From a virus: a DNA stretch of 63,441 bases. The notes beneath the pieces are model-generated. The model worked only from the letters and a program-made list of their open reading frames with translations, did not search any database and was not told the DNA's origin. A program made the translations under genes and the position numbers. The stretch is taken from IMG/VR virus record IMGVR_UViG_3300035703_000091, positions 1 through 63,441 of that record; one strand, written 5' to 3'. Of this stretch, positions 39,116-48,015 are shown piece after piece (the stretch's first letter is position 1; the number at the start of each line of letters is the position of its first letter).

Positions 39116-39631
39116 TCATTCCGAGCGCGCGGCCCACAGACGGTCGACTTCCTCGACCGTGACGTCGTCGAAGCCGGTGGCGTCTTCGATCGCCTTGACC
39201 TTCGGGCGGCCTTCGCGCTCGCCGGTCTTGACCATGTCGGCGTCCGCCAGAATCTCGAAGGCTTCGAGGATGGCGGCGTCGCGTTCGGCCGGCTCGACGG
39301 GGGCGTCGTTCGTGCCCTCGAGCGGCTGGCCTTGGTCGGCGATCTCAGCCTCGGCCGGGGGCGCCGGCTCCAAGGTCTCGGCGGGCGGAGTTTCTTCCGC
39401 CGCCGAGGGCGTCACAGGCTCCGCCAACCCGGCATCCGAAGCCTCGCCATCCACTTTTTCAGCAGCCTCGGTCTCGTCGGTCTTCTCGACGAACACGACG
39501 TCCACCTCCTCGGCGACGCCCAGGCCGATCAGGGCCCGGCCTTCGTCCTCGGAGACTTCGATGAAGGGTTCCGGCGGGCTCTGAAGCCCGCCGTGCCCGA
39601 TCAGGACCGCGCCTTTCCCACGGACCCGCAT
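39116..39631 (-). CDS. Hypothetical head-region protein with acidic linker
   Basis: A 171-aa protein in three parts: a small N-terminal fold (EDEGRALIGLGVAEEVDVVF), a long Glu/Ala/Pro linker, and a C-terminal helical domain (EREGRPKVKAIEDATGFDDV). In lambda-like heads the gene after the major capsid gene is FI or a connector, which this could replace. It starts two bases from the capsid stop. Confidence 0.55.
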   Translation of the reverse strand: MRVRGKGAVLIGHGGLQSPPEPFIEVSEDEGRALIGLGVAEEVDVVFVEKTDETEAAEKVDGEASDAGLAEPVTPSAAEETPPAETLEPAPPAEAEIADQGQPLEGTNDAPVEPAERDAAILEAFEILADADMVKTGEREGRPKVKAIEDATGFDDVTVEEVDRLWAARSE

Positions 39632-39632
39632 C

Positions 39633-40667
39633 TTATCGCACCGTCGCCGACAGCAGGTTGTTCGGGCGGTACGGAACCAGCAGCGGCGCCGACTGCATCA
39701 GCAGGAAGCGACGGCTGGGGTCCGGCTCGACCCACGACTTGACGAAGTACTGCCGGGCCTGAAGGCCGGCGTCCTCGTCGCGAATGGCGCCGAAGTGGCG
39801 AACGCCATCCACGTCACGCGAGCCGATCAGGACCGTGTAGGCCGGCAGGACCGGCTTGGTCTGCATGTCCTCGGGATCGGTGTACGAGTTGGTGTACGTC
39901 CAGAAGCGCAGGTAACCCACGCGGCCGCGGTAGACGACGCCGGCGCGCGGTTGCGGGACGTAGCCGGTCGCGATGTTGGCATCGGCCAGTTCGCGGCGGT
40001 TGGTGTCCAGCAGCTTCTCGATCTTCGGATCGGCGCGATAAAGGTTCCAGGCGTCGACCGTCATGACCACGTCGGTCGGCACGTTGCCCGTGTTGTCGGT
40101 GACTTCCTGGGCCCACGCCTCGACGTTGTCGTAAGGCGAGACGCCGGACTCGCCCCAGCGGGCGGTCGAGGTCAGCACCTTGCGGTTGCCCGCGCGACGG
40201 CCGTAGTCGATCACGGCGGTCGGATACCGCTCGCCGGAGATGGTGGCGGTGCCGTTCACCAGCACGTCGCCGGCCATCACCTCGAGGCGACGGTTCAGCA
40301 TCGTGATCTGCTCGTCCAGCGCGAAGGCGATCTTCGCCTGGTGGCGCTGGGCCGGGGTCATAGAGCCGCCGATGCGCTCGCCGGCCATGCGGCGGAACGC
40401 CTTGTTCGGGTCGAAGACGCGCTTGTCCTTGGCATAGGCCGGACGGAACGACTTGGTGGCGTAGCCCTGGTCGGCGACCAGCTTGCCCTCGATCAGCGGC
40501 GACACGAACGGCGTGATGAGTTTCCGCTCATTCGTCACGTCGAACATGATCGTCTCTTCTTCCGAGGTGGCGACCTCGGGGAAGAAGGTGTTCACGAGGA
40601 ACTGCGTGTCGTCGACCCGTTCGTCGACCACGCGGTTCAGCACATAGGGATCGAAGATGTCGACCAT
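39633..40667 (-). CDS. E: Major capsid protein (lambda gpE family)
   Basis: A 344-aa major capsid protein, the usual size of the lambda E family (341 aa). Segments such as DTQFLVNTFFPEVATSEEETIMFDV, LAPFVSPLI-like ITPFVSPLIEGKLV, and RRMAGERIGGSMTPAQRHQAK are typical. It assembles the HK97-fold shell. It lies after the decoration protein gene. Confidence 0.92.
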   Translation of the reverse strand: MVDIFDPYVLNRVVDERVDDTQFLVNTFFPEVATSEEETIMFDVTNERKLITPFVSPLIEGKLVADQGYATKSFRPAYAKDKRVFDPNKAFRRMAGERIGGSMTPAQRHQAKIAFALDEQITMLNRRLEVMAGDVLVNGTATISGERYPTAVIDYGRRAGNRKVLTSTARWGESGVSPYDNVEAWAQEVTDNTGNVPTDVVMTVDAWNLYRADPKIEKLLDTNRRELADANIATGYVPQPRAGVVYRGRVGYLRFWTYTNSYTDPEDMQTKPVLPAYTVLIGSRDVDGVRHFGAIRDEDAGLQARQYFVKSWVEPDPSRRFLLMQSAPLLVPYRPNNLLSATVR

Positions 40668-40685
40668 GGTGGTTTTCCGGCCTCC

Positions 40686-41069
40686 TTAGCCGACGATCGT
40701 TTCGAGGTAGATGCCGCGGTCACGCAGCACCTTGTCGACGCTGGCCGCGGTGTGGCCGGTGCCGAAGGTGATGGCGCCCGAGTTGAAGCGGCCGGCGATT
40801 GCGATGGCGGCTTCCTTGTCGCCCGAGGTCGCGTCAACCGGCTCGAGCAGAATGGCGACAGGGTCTTCCGAGCCGTCCGTGGCCGCGGCCAGGGACAGGA
40901 CGTACTTGCCAGTCGCGTCGATCTGGCCCAGCAGGGCGCCGCGCGCCAGGTTGCCGGTGTCGATGATGCCCTTGCGCTGGATCGTGTCGCGATCCATCAG
41001 CTTGTCGGGCGTGTAGGTGCCCTCAGCGTTCAGGCCCGAGGCGTTGATGGTCGAGAAGTCGGTGCTCAT
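40686..41069 (-). CDS. D: Head decoration protein (lambda gpD family)
   Basis: A 127-aa protein of the lambda gpD family that trims the shell as trimers: LARGALLGQIDATGKYVLSLAAATDG, VAILLEPVDAT and a C-terminal GTGHTAASVDKVLRDRGIYLE. It follows the protease/scaffold gene by 13 bases. Confidence 0.88.
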   Translation of the reverse strand: MSTDFSTINASGLNAEGTYTPDKLMDRDTIQRKGIIDTGNLARGALLGQIDATGKYVLSLAAATDGSEDPVAILLEPVDATSGDKEAAIAIAGRFNSGAITFGTGHTAASVDKVLRDRGIYLETIVG

Positions 41070-41082
41070 CTGTCAGCGCCCC

Positions 41083-41469
41083 TTACTTGCCGTCCGCCAG
41101 GTCGGCGGCGGCGACGATGTTCTTGACGAGCGCCTCACGGGCCTCGGCTTCGGTCGGCTCGTTGTCCTTCGAGGCGCTGACCTTCCCGGCCTTCTCCTCG
41201 TCGGCCTTCAGGGCCGTGATCTGCTTCTCGCCGGCGTCGGCCTTGGCCTTGGCGGCCAGATCGGCGACGGCCAGGGCGAAGGTGGCGACGTCGGTGCCGT
41301 CTTCCTTGGCCTTGGCCACCACGTCGGCCGGAACGGCGTGCGCGGCGGCGATGCGGTCGATGCCCGCCATGCGGGTGCGCTCGGCCGCCAGGGCCGAAGC
41401 GACGAGAGCGGCGGCGTCCACCGTCTCCGCCTTCGGTTCGATGGCCGGTTCGGCCGGGGTGTCGCTCAT
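41083..41469 (-). CDS. Nested capsid scaffold (Nu3-like), internal start
   Basis: Inside the protease gene an in-frame ATG (41467-41469, MSDTPAEPAIEPKAET) is preceded by AAGGGAAC at the right distance. It would give a 128-aa acidic, helical and Lys/Ala-rich protein with the composition of scaffolds. The same C/Nu3 arrangement is established in lambda. Use of this start is inference from the ribosome site. Confidence 0.65.
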   Translation of the reverse strand: MSDTPAEPAIEPKAETVDAAALVASALAAERTRMAGIDRIAAAHAVPADVVAKAKEDGTDVATFALAVADLAAKAKADAGEKQITALKADEEKAGKVSASKDNEPTEAEAREALVKNIVAAADLADGK

Positions 41470-42330
41470 CGAGGTTCCCTTACGAGCAGTTGATCCGGCG
41501 GCCTGCGTCTTCTTGCGACCAGCGGAGAGTTCCGCCAGCACGCTCTCGAAGTCGCCGACCGCGTCGGCCAGACCGGCTTTCACCGCATCCTTACCGACGA
41601 AAGTGCCACCCTTCCCGAAGTCATTCAGGACGGTTTTGGTGTCCACGCCTCGGTTCCGGGCCACAGCCTCCACGAAGACCTCGCCCATGGCGTCGACGGT
41701 CTTCTGGATTTCGGCGTCGCCGGCCTCAGTGCCGGGGTCCGCGTTCTTGTTGGGCGAGACGGACGAGACGAAGCGGAACCGCTTGACGCCGCGCTTCTCG
41801 TCGGCGGCGGTCGTGTCCAGCGTGGCGATCTGGGCGCCGATGGAGCCCAGCACGGCCAGCGGGTCGACGATCACGCGATCGGCGGCGGAAGCCAGCCAGT
41901 AGCCCGCGGAAGCGCCCATGCCGCCGACATAGGCGATGATCGGCTTCTTGCCGCGAGCCTGGTAGACGGCCTCGGCCAGTTCGTTCACGCCCAGGGCGGA
42001 GCCGCCGGGCGAGTCGACGTTCAGCAGCACCGCCTTGACCTTGGGGTCGTCCATGGCGGTCTGAAAATCGCGCCGCAGGTTGGCGTAGGACGTCGCGCCC
42101 GACATCTCGGTCATGAGGTTGGCGCGCTGGAACATCGGGCCGATCGCCTCGATGATCGCCACGCCGTCGCGCATTTTGGCGCGTTCGGCGCGGTCGAGCG
42201 ACTTCGCCCGATAGGCTTCCAGCGCCTCGGGCGTCACCTCGTTCTGGCGAGATGCGATTTCAAGGAATCGCTCGAGCGCGTTCGGCTCCATCGCCCAAGT
42301 GGTCGTCAGGGCGGCGTCAAGAACCCGCAT
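41083..42330 (-). CDS. C: S49 capsid maturation protease with scaffold tail
   Basis: A 415-aa protein. Residues about 55-260 are SppA/S49-like: VDSPGGSALGVNELAEAV, and the nucleophile region GGMGASAGYWLASAAD with the catalytic Ser; the partner Lys is presumably in the downstream VARNRGVD/FGKGGTFVGKDAV part. The last 150 residues are scaffold-like, with an internal start. It processes portal and scaffold during head assembly. It overlaps the portal gene by 14 bases. Confidence 0.9.
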   Translation of the reverse strand: MRVLDAALTTTWAMEPNALERFLEIASRQNEVTPEALEAYRAKSLDRAERAKMRDGVAIIEAIGPMFQRANLMTEMSGATSYANLRRDFQTAMDDPKVKAVLLNVDSPGGSALGVNELAEAVYQARGKKPIIAYVGGMGASAGYWLASAADRVIVDPLAVLGSIGAQIATLDTTAADEKRGVKRFRFVSSVSPNKNADPGTEAGDAEIQKTVDAMGEVFVEAVARNRGVDTKTVLNDFGKGGTFVGKDAVKAGLADAVGDFESVLAELSAGRKKTQAAGSTARKGTSMSDTPAEPAIEPKAETVDAAALVASALAAERTRMAGIDRIAAAHAVPADVVAKAKEDGTDVATFALAVADLAAKAKADAGEKQITALKADEEKAGKVSASKDNEPTEAEAREALVKNIVAAADLADGK

Positions 42331-43921
42331 TGGGGGCTCCTCCTTGCGTCGGCGCCGGGGTCGGCGGCGGAACGGCCGGCTTGGCCGGCGAGATGTCGAG
42401 TTTCAGGGCCTTGCGCTGCGCCACCTCGCGGCCACGCACTTCAAGGTTCCGGTAGATGTCGCCGCCCGTGACCTCGTGCGTGACCTCTTCGAGCGTCTTG
42501 ATGCCGAGGTCGACGTAAGCCTCGGCGGCTTTCGCTTCCTTGGCCGGATCGAGGGTGATCTGGGCCGGGCCGATCCAGTCGCATCCGCACCACGCGGCGC
42601 GGCGGATCGGGTCTTCAAAGAAGCCGGGGGCCTCGATGATGCCGCGGGCGACGCACTCAGCCAGGAACCACTCGTAGACCGGCTGGCAGAAGTTGCGGGC
42701 GAGCCAAGTGCGGCGCTCGAGGTAGAACTGGCGCGCGACTTCCAGAGCCGCCTTCGAGGCGGTGTAGCTAGACGAGAAGTGCATGATGAGCACTTCGTAG
42801 GGAATGCCGAGCGAAATCCCGATCTGACGGACCATCGCCAGCCAGAAGGGGTCGAAGTTCGGGTTCGGCCGGTTCGAGGAGATGACGGTCGGCTCCTCGC
42901 CGGGTGCGCCCTCGATGATTGTGCCCGAGCCGAGCGCGACCTGATTGGCCGGCAGCGGCGGCCCGCCGATCGTCTCGCCTTCGCCGACGATGTCGCTGCC
43001 GCCCTCGGTGTTCTTGATGAAGACCGTGAAGAAGGCCGACACGACCGCGGCCATGAGTTCGGCCTCGGTGTAGCGATCGAGTTGCTTCAGGCTCTCGATG
43101 ACGGGCGCAAGCGCCGGCACACCTCGGGTCAGGCCGATCCGGTCCTTGTCGAACAGGTGGATGACCAGGGGTGTCCCGTTCTCACCCATGACGGGCACGC
43201 GGACGAAATCGCGGTCGGTCGGGCGATAGGTCGTCGTGCGGACCAGATCATCGCCGGGGTGCGTGTTCCTAATGTGAACGGCGAGCGGCTGGCCGTCGCG
43301 GTCGACTTCCACGCCGTCTCGAATGTCGCGGGTGGAGCCGGCGGCGTCGTCAGGGGTCGCGACCCGGTCGGCCTCGATCATCTGGACGCATAGCGCCAGG
43401 AACGACCCGCCCTCTTTGTAGCGCCGCATGGCGAAGACGTCGCCGCTGTCGAAGGCGCCGAGGAAGGCGAGGGCCTGAAGTTCATAGAAGTTCTGGGTCC
43501 GCGTGACGTCGCAGAACTTGGAGCGGGCCCACAGGTCGAACAGGACTTCGGCGCGGTCCTCCCACGCTTCCGCCTGGGCGTCGGACAGGCCCAGCAGTTC
43601 GCGTTGCAGCATCGAGCGCATCCGCAGGCCGCGGCCGACGACGTTGACCTTCGAGGTGTTTCGCGCGCCGCGCGCCAGGCCGGCGTTGCGGGTTAGATCG
43701 CGCGAGCGGGCCCGCAACGCCGGCAGGTCGCCCAGCGAATCGCTGTCGGCGGAGCCCGCGGCCGGGTTGAAGTTCCGCATCGAGGTCTTTTCGGACCTCG
43801 CGCCGGCGTACTGGCCCGCGCCGTAGAAGGCGAGGCGGGCCTGGTAGTTGCGCGCGGCGAAACCGCCCAAGCCGATGTTGGACAGCGTGCGCTCGATCAG
43901 GTTGGGCTTCGGCAGGCTCAT
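42317..43921 (-). CDS. B: Portal protein (lambda gpB family)
   Basis: A 534-aa protein, close in size to lambda B (533 aa). Recognisable parts are RSRDLTRNAGLARGARNTSKVNVVGRGL, ITIPYE-like GISLGIPYEVLIMHFSSSYTASKAALEV and RRTWLARNFCQPVYEWFLAECV. It forms the dodecameric ring for DNA passage. It overlaps gpW by four bases. Confidence 0.92.
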   Translation of the reverse strand: MSLPKPNLIERTLSNIGLGGFAARNYQARLAFYGAGQYAGARSEKTSMRNFNPAAGSADSDSLGDLPALRARSRDLTRNAGLARGARNTSKVNVVGRGLRMRSMLQRELLGLSDAQAEAWEDRAEVLFDLWARSKFCDVTRTQNFYELQALAFLGAFDSGDVFAMRRYKEGGSFLALCVQMIEADRVATPDDAAGSTRDIRDGVEVDRDGQPLAVHIRNTHPGDDLVRTTTYRPTDRDFVRVPVMGENGTPLVIHLFDKDRIGLTRGVPALAPVIESLKQLDRYTEAELMAAVVSAFFTVFIKNTEGGSDIVGEGETIGGPPLPANQVALGSGTIIEGAPGEEPTVISSNRPNPNFDPFWLAMVRQIGISLGIPYEVLIMHFSSSYTASKAALEVARQFYLERRTWLARNFCQPVYEWFLAECVARGIIEAPGFFEDPIRRAAWCGCDWIGPAQITLDPAKEAKAAEAYVDLGIKTLEEVTHEVTGGDIYRNLEVRGREVAQRKALKLDISPAKPAVPPPTPAPTQGGAPNAGS

Positions 43922-44163
43922 AGCGGCACAGCCCGACGAACGCGACGGCGGGTCAGGCCGGCGGCTTCATTCTGGGCCAGCGGCTCGAGGCGGCGGCGTT
44001 CGGCGTAGAGCCACTCGAGATCGCCGCGCCAGACTTCGCGGCCGGTCGGGCCGTCGCCGATGCGGTAGCGTTGGCCCCGCTCGGAGACAGCCGTGATGGC
44101 CTCGTTCACCTGGGCGAGCGAGTCTCGATAGTAGGTCGGCGATCCGATGACGGGCGTCGGCAT
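43918..44163 (-). CDS. W: Head-tail connector gpW-like
   Basis: An 81-aa protein of the lambda gpW type: helical N-terminus (DSLAQVNEAITAVSERGQRYRI) and GREVWRGDLEWLYAERRRLEPL. It would close the portal. It follows the packaging genes after a gap of 52 bases that holds no other signal. Confidence 0.75.
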   Translation of the reverse strand: MPTPVIGSPTYYRDSLAQVNEAITAVSERGQRYRIGDGPTGREVWRGDLEWLYAERRRLEPLAQNEAAGLTRRRVRRAVPL

Positions 44164-44215
44164 GTCCGCACACTACGGCGCAGCCGACTATTCCCGTGGG
44201 CGGTTCGGGTGGCGG

Positions 44216-44491
44216 TTAGGTCTGGACCCCGCGCGGGTAACCCGGCTTGACGATGTCCTTCATCGTCGGCGGTACGGCGCCGGCCAGCATCATCTCGACG
44301 GCCACCTCGATCGGGCCCGACAGGGCGCTCTTGCCGTCTTCCAGCTTCGAGATGTGCGATCCGCCGTAGCGCGGCGACAGCTTCAGAGCCCTGGCGAGTT
44401 CGGCCCGCGTCAGCGGGCGGCCGAGACCCCACAGGTCTCCCAGCTTCTCGCGGGCGGTCGTGATGTACGCCGAAACTTCACCGTCTTGCAT
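44216..44491 (-). CDS. Xre-type HTH regulator inserted in the packaging operon
   Basis: A 91-aa protein with a helix-turn-helix (LTRAELARALKLSPRYGGSHISKLEDGKSAL) and a helical C-terminus (EVAVEMMLAGAVP). It lies between terminase and gpW with its own promoter (44515-44543) and strong AGGAGGA ribosome site. Lambda-like phages have no such gene here. It could be a lysogenic-state regulator, a moron or an antitoxin relic. No toxin partner is visible. Confidence 0.75.
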   Translation of the reverse strand: MQDGEVSAYITTAREKLGDLWGLGRPLTRAELARALKLSPRYGGSHISKLEDGKSALSGPIEVAVEMMLAGAVPPTMKDIVKPGYPRGVQT

Positions 44492-44514
44492 TCTTTCCTC
44501 CTGATGGGAATGAA

Positions 44515-44543
44515 GTCATAGATGGCCTCATTCGCGAGGTCAA
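44515..44543 (-). promoter_or_regulatory. Promoter of the inserted HTH gene
   Basis: Minus-strand TTGACC (44538-44543), a 17-base spacer and TATGAC (44515-44520). It overlaps the terminase stop codon. A second TTGACC lies 8 bases upstream. The spacer contains GAATGAGG, like the promoter at 58.3 kb. Confidence 0.55.
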
Positions 44544-46510
44544 GCGGTCAAGCCTTGGCTTCTGACGCGCCGGCCGCGGCTGGCGGGCACGGGCGCGACC
44601 TTTGCAGGCTCGATGGCCGCGTCCTTGCGGTTCATCATAGCACGCCATTCGGCCAGGCGGCGCGAGACGTCAACAGGCGAAGAACGTCGCGCAGCAAAGG
44701 CATAGATACGACAGTCCCAAGGCTCGTTTCTGCCGCCATCCGGCGTGTGCCATTCGTTGTAGGCGCGGCCGAACTTGTATTTAGTGATCCGCTTCTCGAT
44801 GGTCAGGCCGGCGAAGTATGCTTCGTCGTACTTCTCGTTCTTCGGGAAGTGGCAGTAACCCGGCCCAGGTTCTCGCAGGAGCAGGCGGCGTTGCGTGGCC
44901 GACTTGGCGTCGTCCAGGCCGATCAGGAAGACGTCGGTCTGCTTCGCGACGTTGCGCGTCGCCTTTTTCGGCCAGATCGGCTTGCCGATGCTGCTCGTCG
45001 GGCCCTTGATGGCGAAGACGCGGCGCGAGAATCGCGGCCGGCAGAAGTCGTAGACCTTGTGGGTCTCGAAGCCGGAGTCGACGCAGGCCGTGTCGATGCG
45101 GATGGTCGGGCCGTAGGGGTGGCGGAAGGTCCGCAGGAGGTGGTCGTCGAGCGCCTCCCAGAACGAAGACGAGCCAGGGTCTCCGTAGTGGACCTCGTAG
45201 TCGAGCGACCACGACTCCTCGCCCTCGCCCCAGCCGACGGTCTCACACTCCCAGCGGTTGCCCTGAATGTCGACGCCGGCGGTGACGATGCCGACACCTT
45301 CCGGCAGCGGGTCAAACGAGTAGTTCTCCCGGCGCCCGAACAGGGTCGTCGGGTCGGCGCGCTCGCCGCCGATCTCGAACGTCTCGCCCAGGACGGTGTT
45401 CACCCAGGTCTTCAGGCGGTCGGGATAGTCCTTGACCTCGAGGAACTCCCGCACGACGCGCATCAGCGGCACGCGCTTCGAGGCCAACTGCGAAGCGTGG
45501 AAGCTGGCGTGGCCGCGGAACTCCTTGGCCGCGATCCACCCGTGGTCGGCGCGGAGCATGGAGGCCGAGATCGCGTCCTGGCGCTGGGCCTCGGTCCACG
45601 CCTTGCCGCAGCCGACTTCGCCCGTCTCGGAATCGTGGGCGTCCGCGTCACAGTGGTACAGCGCCTTGTCAGGCTGACCCTCGGGCCACCTCACGTTCTT
45701 CCACTTGAACGACTGAAGCAGGCCGCAATGGGGGCAGTTGACGTGGAAGCGCCTCTGGTCGCCCTCGAGATACGATGCCTCGATCCGGCTGTCGCCCTTG
45801 ATCGTCGGGGTCGACGCCAGCACGATCTTGCGGTTCCAGAAGGTCGTCGTCCGCTTCTCGGCCAGCGCGACCGGGTCGCCCTCGCCCTTGCCGCCACCGC
45901 GGCCGGCATCCTTGGGGTAGCCGTCAATCTCGTCGAGCAGGACGACACGGATGGGGCGCGAGGCGAGGCCGCGGGGGGCGTTGGCACCGGCCAGGGCGAT
46001 GTAGCCGCCGGGGAACGCCTTGTTCCGCAGCGTGTCGGAGGCGTCGCGCGTCTTGCCGTTCGAGCCGAAGATCGCCGACAAGACCGGCGTGTCGCGGATC
46101 ATCGGGTCGAGGCGCTGCTTCGAGAAGTTCTCGGCCTCGTCGATCGAGTTCTGGACCAGCAGGATCGGTGACGGGTCGCCGTGGGCGAAGTAGCCGGCCA
46201 GATTGAGGATCAGTTCAGTCTTGGCCAACTGCGCGGCCATCATGACCGTGACCTTCTCGACCGTGGGATCGGACGCGGCGTCCATGATGCCCTTGGCCAG
46301 GGGCTCGTTCGACGTCCGCCAGCGGCCCGGCAGGGCGGCGCTCTCAGCCGAGAGGTAGCGATAGGTGTCCGCCCACTCCGACAGCGTCAGTTTCGGCGGT
46401 GGGGTGTAGGCACGGGCCAGGCCGGAGCGCACGGCGACGCGCAGCCGGTCGCGCATCGCGTCCCGGTTCTGCTCGACGACGCCGTAGGTCTTGGCTTCAG
46501 CCAACGTCAT
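44540..46510 (-). CDS. A: Terminase large subunit (GpA family)
   Basis: A 656-aa lambda gpA-like packaging ATPase and nuclease. SEWADTYRYLSAESAALPGRWRT near residue 45 begins the family. The atypical Walker A is VTVMMAAQLAKTE and Walker B VVLLDEIDGYP; late acidic residues in VTAGVDIQGNRWECETVGWGEG match the RNase H-like nuclease. Lambda-type terminases cut at cos sites. It overlaps the small subunit by 14 bases. Confidence 0.93.
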   Translation of the reverse strand: MTLAEAKTYGVVEQNRDAMRDRLRVAVRSGLARAYTPPPKLTLSEWADTYRYLSAESAALPGRWRTSNEPLAKGIMDAASDPTVEKVTVMMAAQLAKTELILNLAGYFAHGDPSPILLVQNSIDEAENFSKQRLDPMIRDTPVLSAIFGSNGKTRDASDTLRNKAFPGGYIALAGANAPRGLASRPIRVVLLDEIDGYPKDAGRGGGKGEGDPVALAEKRTTTFWNRKIVLASTPTIKGDSRIEASYLEGDQRRFHVNCPHCGLLQSFKWKNVRWPEGQPDKALYHCDADAHDSETGEVGCGKAWTEAQRQDAISASMLRADHGWIAAKEFRGHASFHASQLASKRVPLMRVVREFLEVKDYPDRLKTWVNTVLGETFEIGGERADPTTLFGRRENYSFDPLPEGVGIVTAGVDIQGNRWECETVGWGEGEESWSLDYEVHYGDPGSSSFWEALDDHLLRTFRHPYGPTIRIDTACVDSGFETHKVYDFCRPRFSRRVFAIKGPTSSIGKPIWPKKATRNVAKQTDVFLIGLDDAKSATQRRLLLREPGPGYCHFPKNEKYDEAYFAGLTIEKRITKYKFGRAYNEWHTPDGGRNEPWDCRIYAFAARRSSPVDVSRRLAEWRAMMNRKDAAIEPAKVAPVPASRGRRVRSQGLTA

Positions 46511-47042
46511 GATCCGCGCTCTCGCCCAGATAGGACGAGACCTCGGTCAGGGCATCCACGATGGCGCTCTCGACAGCCGACACCAGCTTCTCGGAGGCCG
46601 GGCGGTCGTTGTTCAGGTGCGTCAGGGCGATCGGGCGGACGGCGTTCGGTATGGCCAGGAGTCTCGAGCGCACGCGCGAGTGCTCGTCGACCACTATGGC
46701 CTTCACCTCGTCGATCGGGACCAACTGGCCGGCGCGCTCGGCGGCGTCCAGTTCGTGCTTGTCGGCGAGGGCTCGCTCCTTCCGGGCCTTGGCCTCGTCT
46801 TCGGTCTCGATCATGTCTTCGTTGAACGGGTCAGCGGCCTTCTGCCGAGGCGTCTTGGCCCGGCCGTCGCGGTTCTGGAACTTGCTGGCCGCGTACCACT
46901 CGATGACTTCGCGGGTCTCGAACTCCCACTCGACGCCCTTGGAGCCCTGCCGGGTGTATGGCAGGCCGTCGTCGAGCCAGGCGGTGACGGTCGGCTTGGA
47001 AATCCCGAGGATTTCGGCCAGTTGGGCGCGGTTGACCCTCAT
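46497..47042 (-). CDS. Nu1: Terminase small subunit (Nu1-like)
   Basis: A 181-aa protein. The N-terminal winged helix-turn-helix (VNRAQLAEILGISKPTVTAWL) recognises packaging sites, and a charged helical C-terminus contacts the large subunit. The ATG at 47040-47042 overlaps the kinase stop by ATGA. Confidence 0.85.
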   Translation of the reverse strand: MRVNRAQLAEILGISKPTVTAWLDDGLPYTRQGSKGVEWEFETREVIEWYAASKFQNRDGRAKTPRQKAADPFNEDMIETEDEAKARKERALADKHELDAAERAGQLVPIDEVKAIVVDEHSRVRSRLLAIPNAVRPIALTHLNNDRPASEKLVSAVESAIVDALTEVSSYLGESADHDVG

Positions 47043-47551
47043 CGCTCGAGCATCCCGGCCACCAACCACGACAGATCGGCCTCGGTGCCGTCGTTCACGA
47101 GCAGGCGGTCATAGGGAAGGTCGGCGTTCTCCGACGCATGGGCCATTTTCGCCGTTCCGGGGCGCTCGACACGCCAGATCACGCCCCCCAGGGCCCTGAT
47201 CGCCTCGATTTCGTTCGGGAATCGCACGTCATCGGCCACGATCGACGCGCCCGCATCGACTAGGGCTCGGGCCTTCCGGGTCCACAGCTTGACCCAGATG
47301 TCGGGATTTATCTGCTCGCGGCCCCAATCCGTGCCGAGGGTCTGCATCATGAGCCGCGGCGTGACCCCCAGGTCGTCCATGACGACCTCTTTCTGGGAGC
47401 CATAGAGTTGCTCGCGGGTCAGGCCGACCGCGCCAAGCATGGATTTGAGGGGATCGGCGAAGGCCAGGCGGTTGAAGTCGAACGACCGCTCGAGCACGCC
47501 GGCGGCCGTGCTCTTACCGGAGCCAGCCAAGCCGCAGATTCCAACGATCAT
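47039..47551 (-). CDS. Deoxynucleoside monophosphate kinase
   Basis: A 170-aa P-loop kinase: MIVGICGLAGSGKSTAAGVL (Walker A) at the start, FADPLKSML near residue 30 and the lid-like RFPNEIEAIRALGG. It resembles phage dNMP kinases (T4 gp1 type) that phosphorylate modified or ordinary dNMPs. The frame is open upstream, but the ATG at 47549-47551 is in the normal place. It begins the late operon. Confidence 0.85.
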   Translation of the reverse strand: MIVGICGLAGSGKSTAAGVLERSFDFNRLAFADPLKSMLGAVGLTREQLYGSQKEVVMDDLGVTPRLMMQTLGTDWGREQINPDIWVKLWTRKARALVDAGASIVADDVRFPNEIEAIRALGGVIWRVERPGTAKMAHASENADLPYDRLLVNDGTEADLSWLVAGMLER

Positions 47552-48015
47552 TCTTGCCTTCCGGGCGAAATCTCTCCGAGAAGACAAGTCTGCCCCCGAA
47601 AAGCCCGCCAGATGGGGCGTTTTCGGTCGCCATGGGCCATTCTGATAGCTTCCGCTCATGGCCTGACGCGGGAAACAAATCGACTTTTCACATTTGCAGC
47701 TAGCCATAGATCGGGGTTCGCCCGTCACCCGCACCCGCACGGCCCCTGGGAGAACCTAAAAAAGTCAATTAAATCAATGACTTAGGTCATGTGTTGCATG
47801 GATGACACATAGGACAATCATCCTATTTGCGAATGAGTGGCAAGTGCGTTTGCATTCGTTTGCATAAGCGAATGTTATGGGCCACGTCGGGGCGGGGCCT
47901 AGGCGTCAGTCGGATTGATCGTCGCCGGGCGGGGTTGACCTAGCAGCCCCGGCGGGTCATGCGCGCGCGTATGCGCGAGGGCGCGCGGCCTCTATGGCGT
48001 CGCCGGATTTATCGG
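47552..48015. promoter_or_regulatory. Late control region with tandem dyads; candidate cos region
   Basis: This 464-base gap has no gene. Its AT-richer core (47762-47880) packs four inverted repeats: AAGTCA/TGACTT (47762-47783), ATGTGT/ACACAT (47789-47810), ATAGGA/TCCTAT (47809-47826) and CATTCG/CGAATG (47853-47874), with repeated TTTGC words. A plus-strand TTGCAT-17-TGTTAT (47850-47878) is a possible promoter. 47881-48000 is GC-rich with CGGGG/CCCCG hairpins. Late transcription and DNA cutting are both expected beside the terminase genes; neither is proven. Confidence 0.55.

Noticed and set aside
44522-46171. 549-aa plus-strand ORF over the terminase gene
   Set aside because: Antisense shadow of the large terminase, which has clear motifs and coupled neighbours.
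47881-48005. Intrinsic terminator in the GC-rich part of the late control region
   Set aside because: Hairpins such as CGGGG/CCCCG are present but no T-run follows on either strand.
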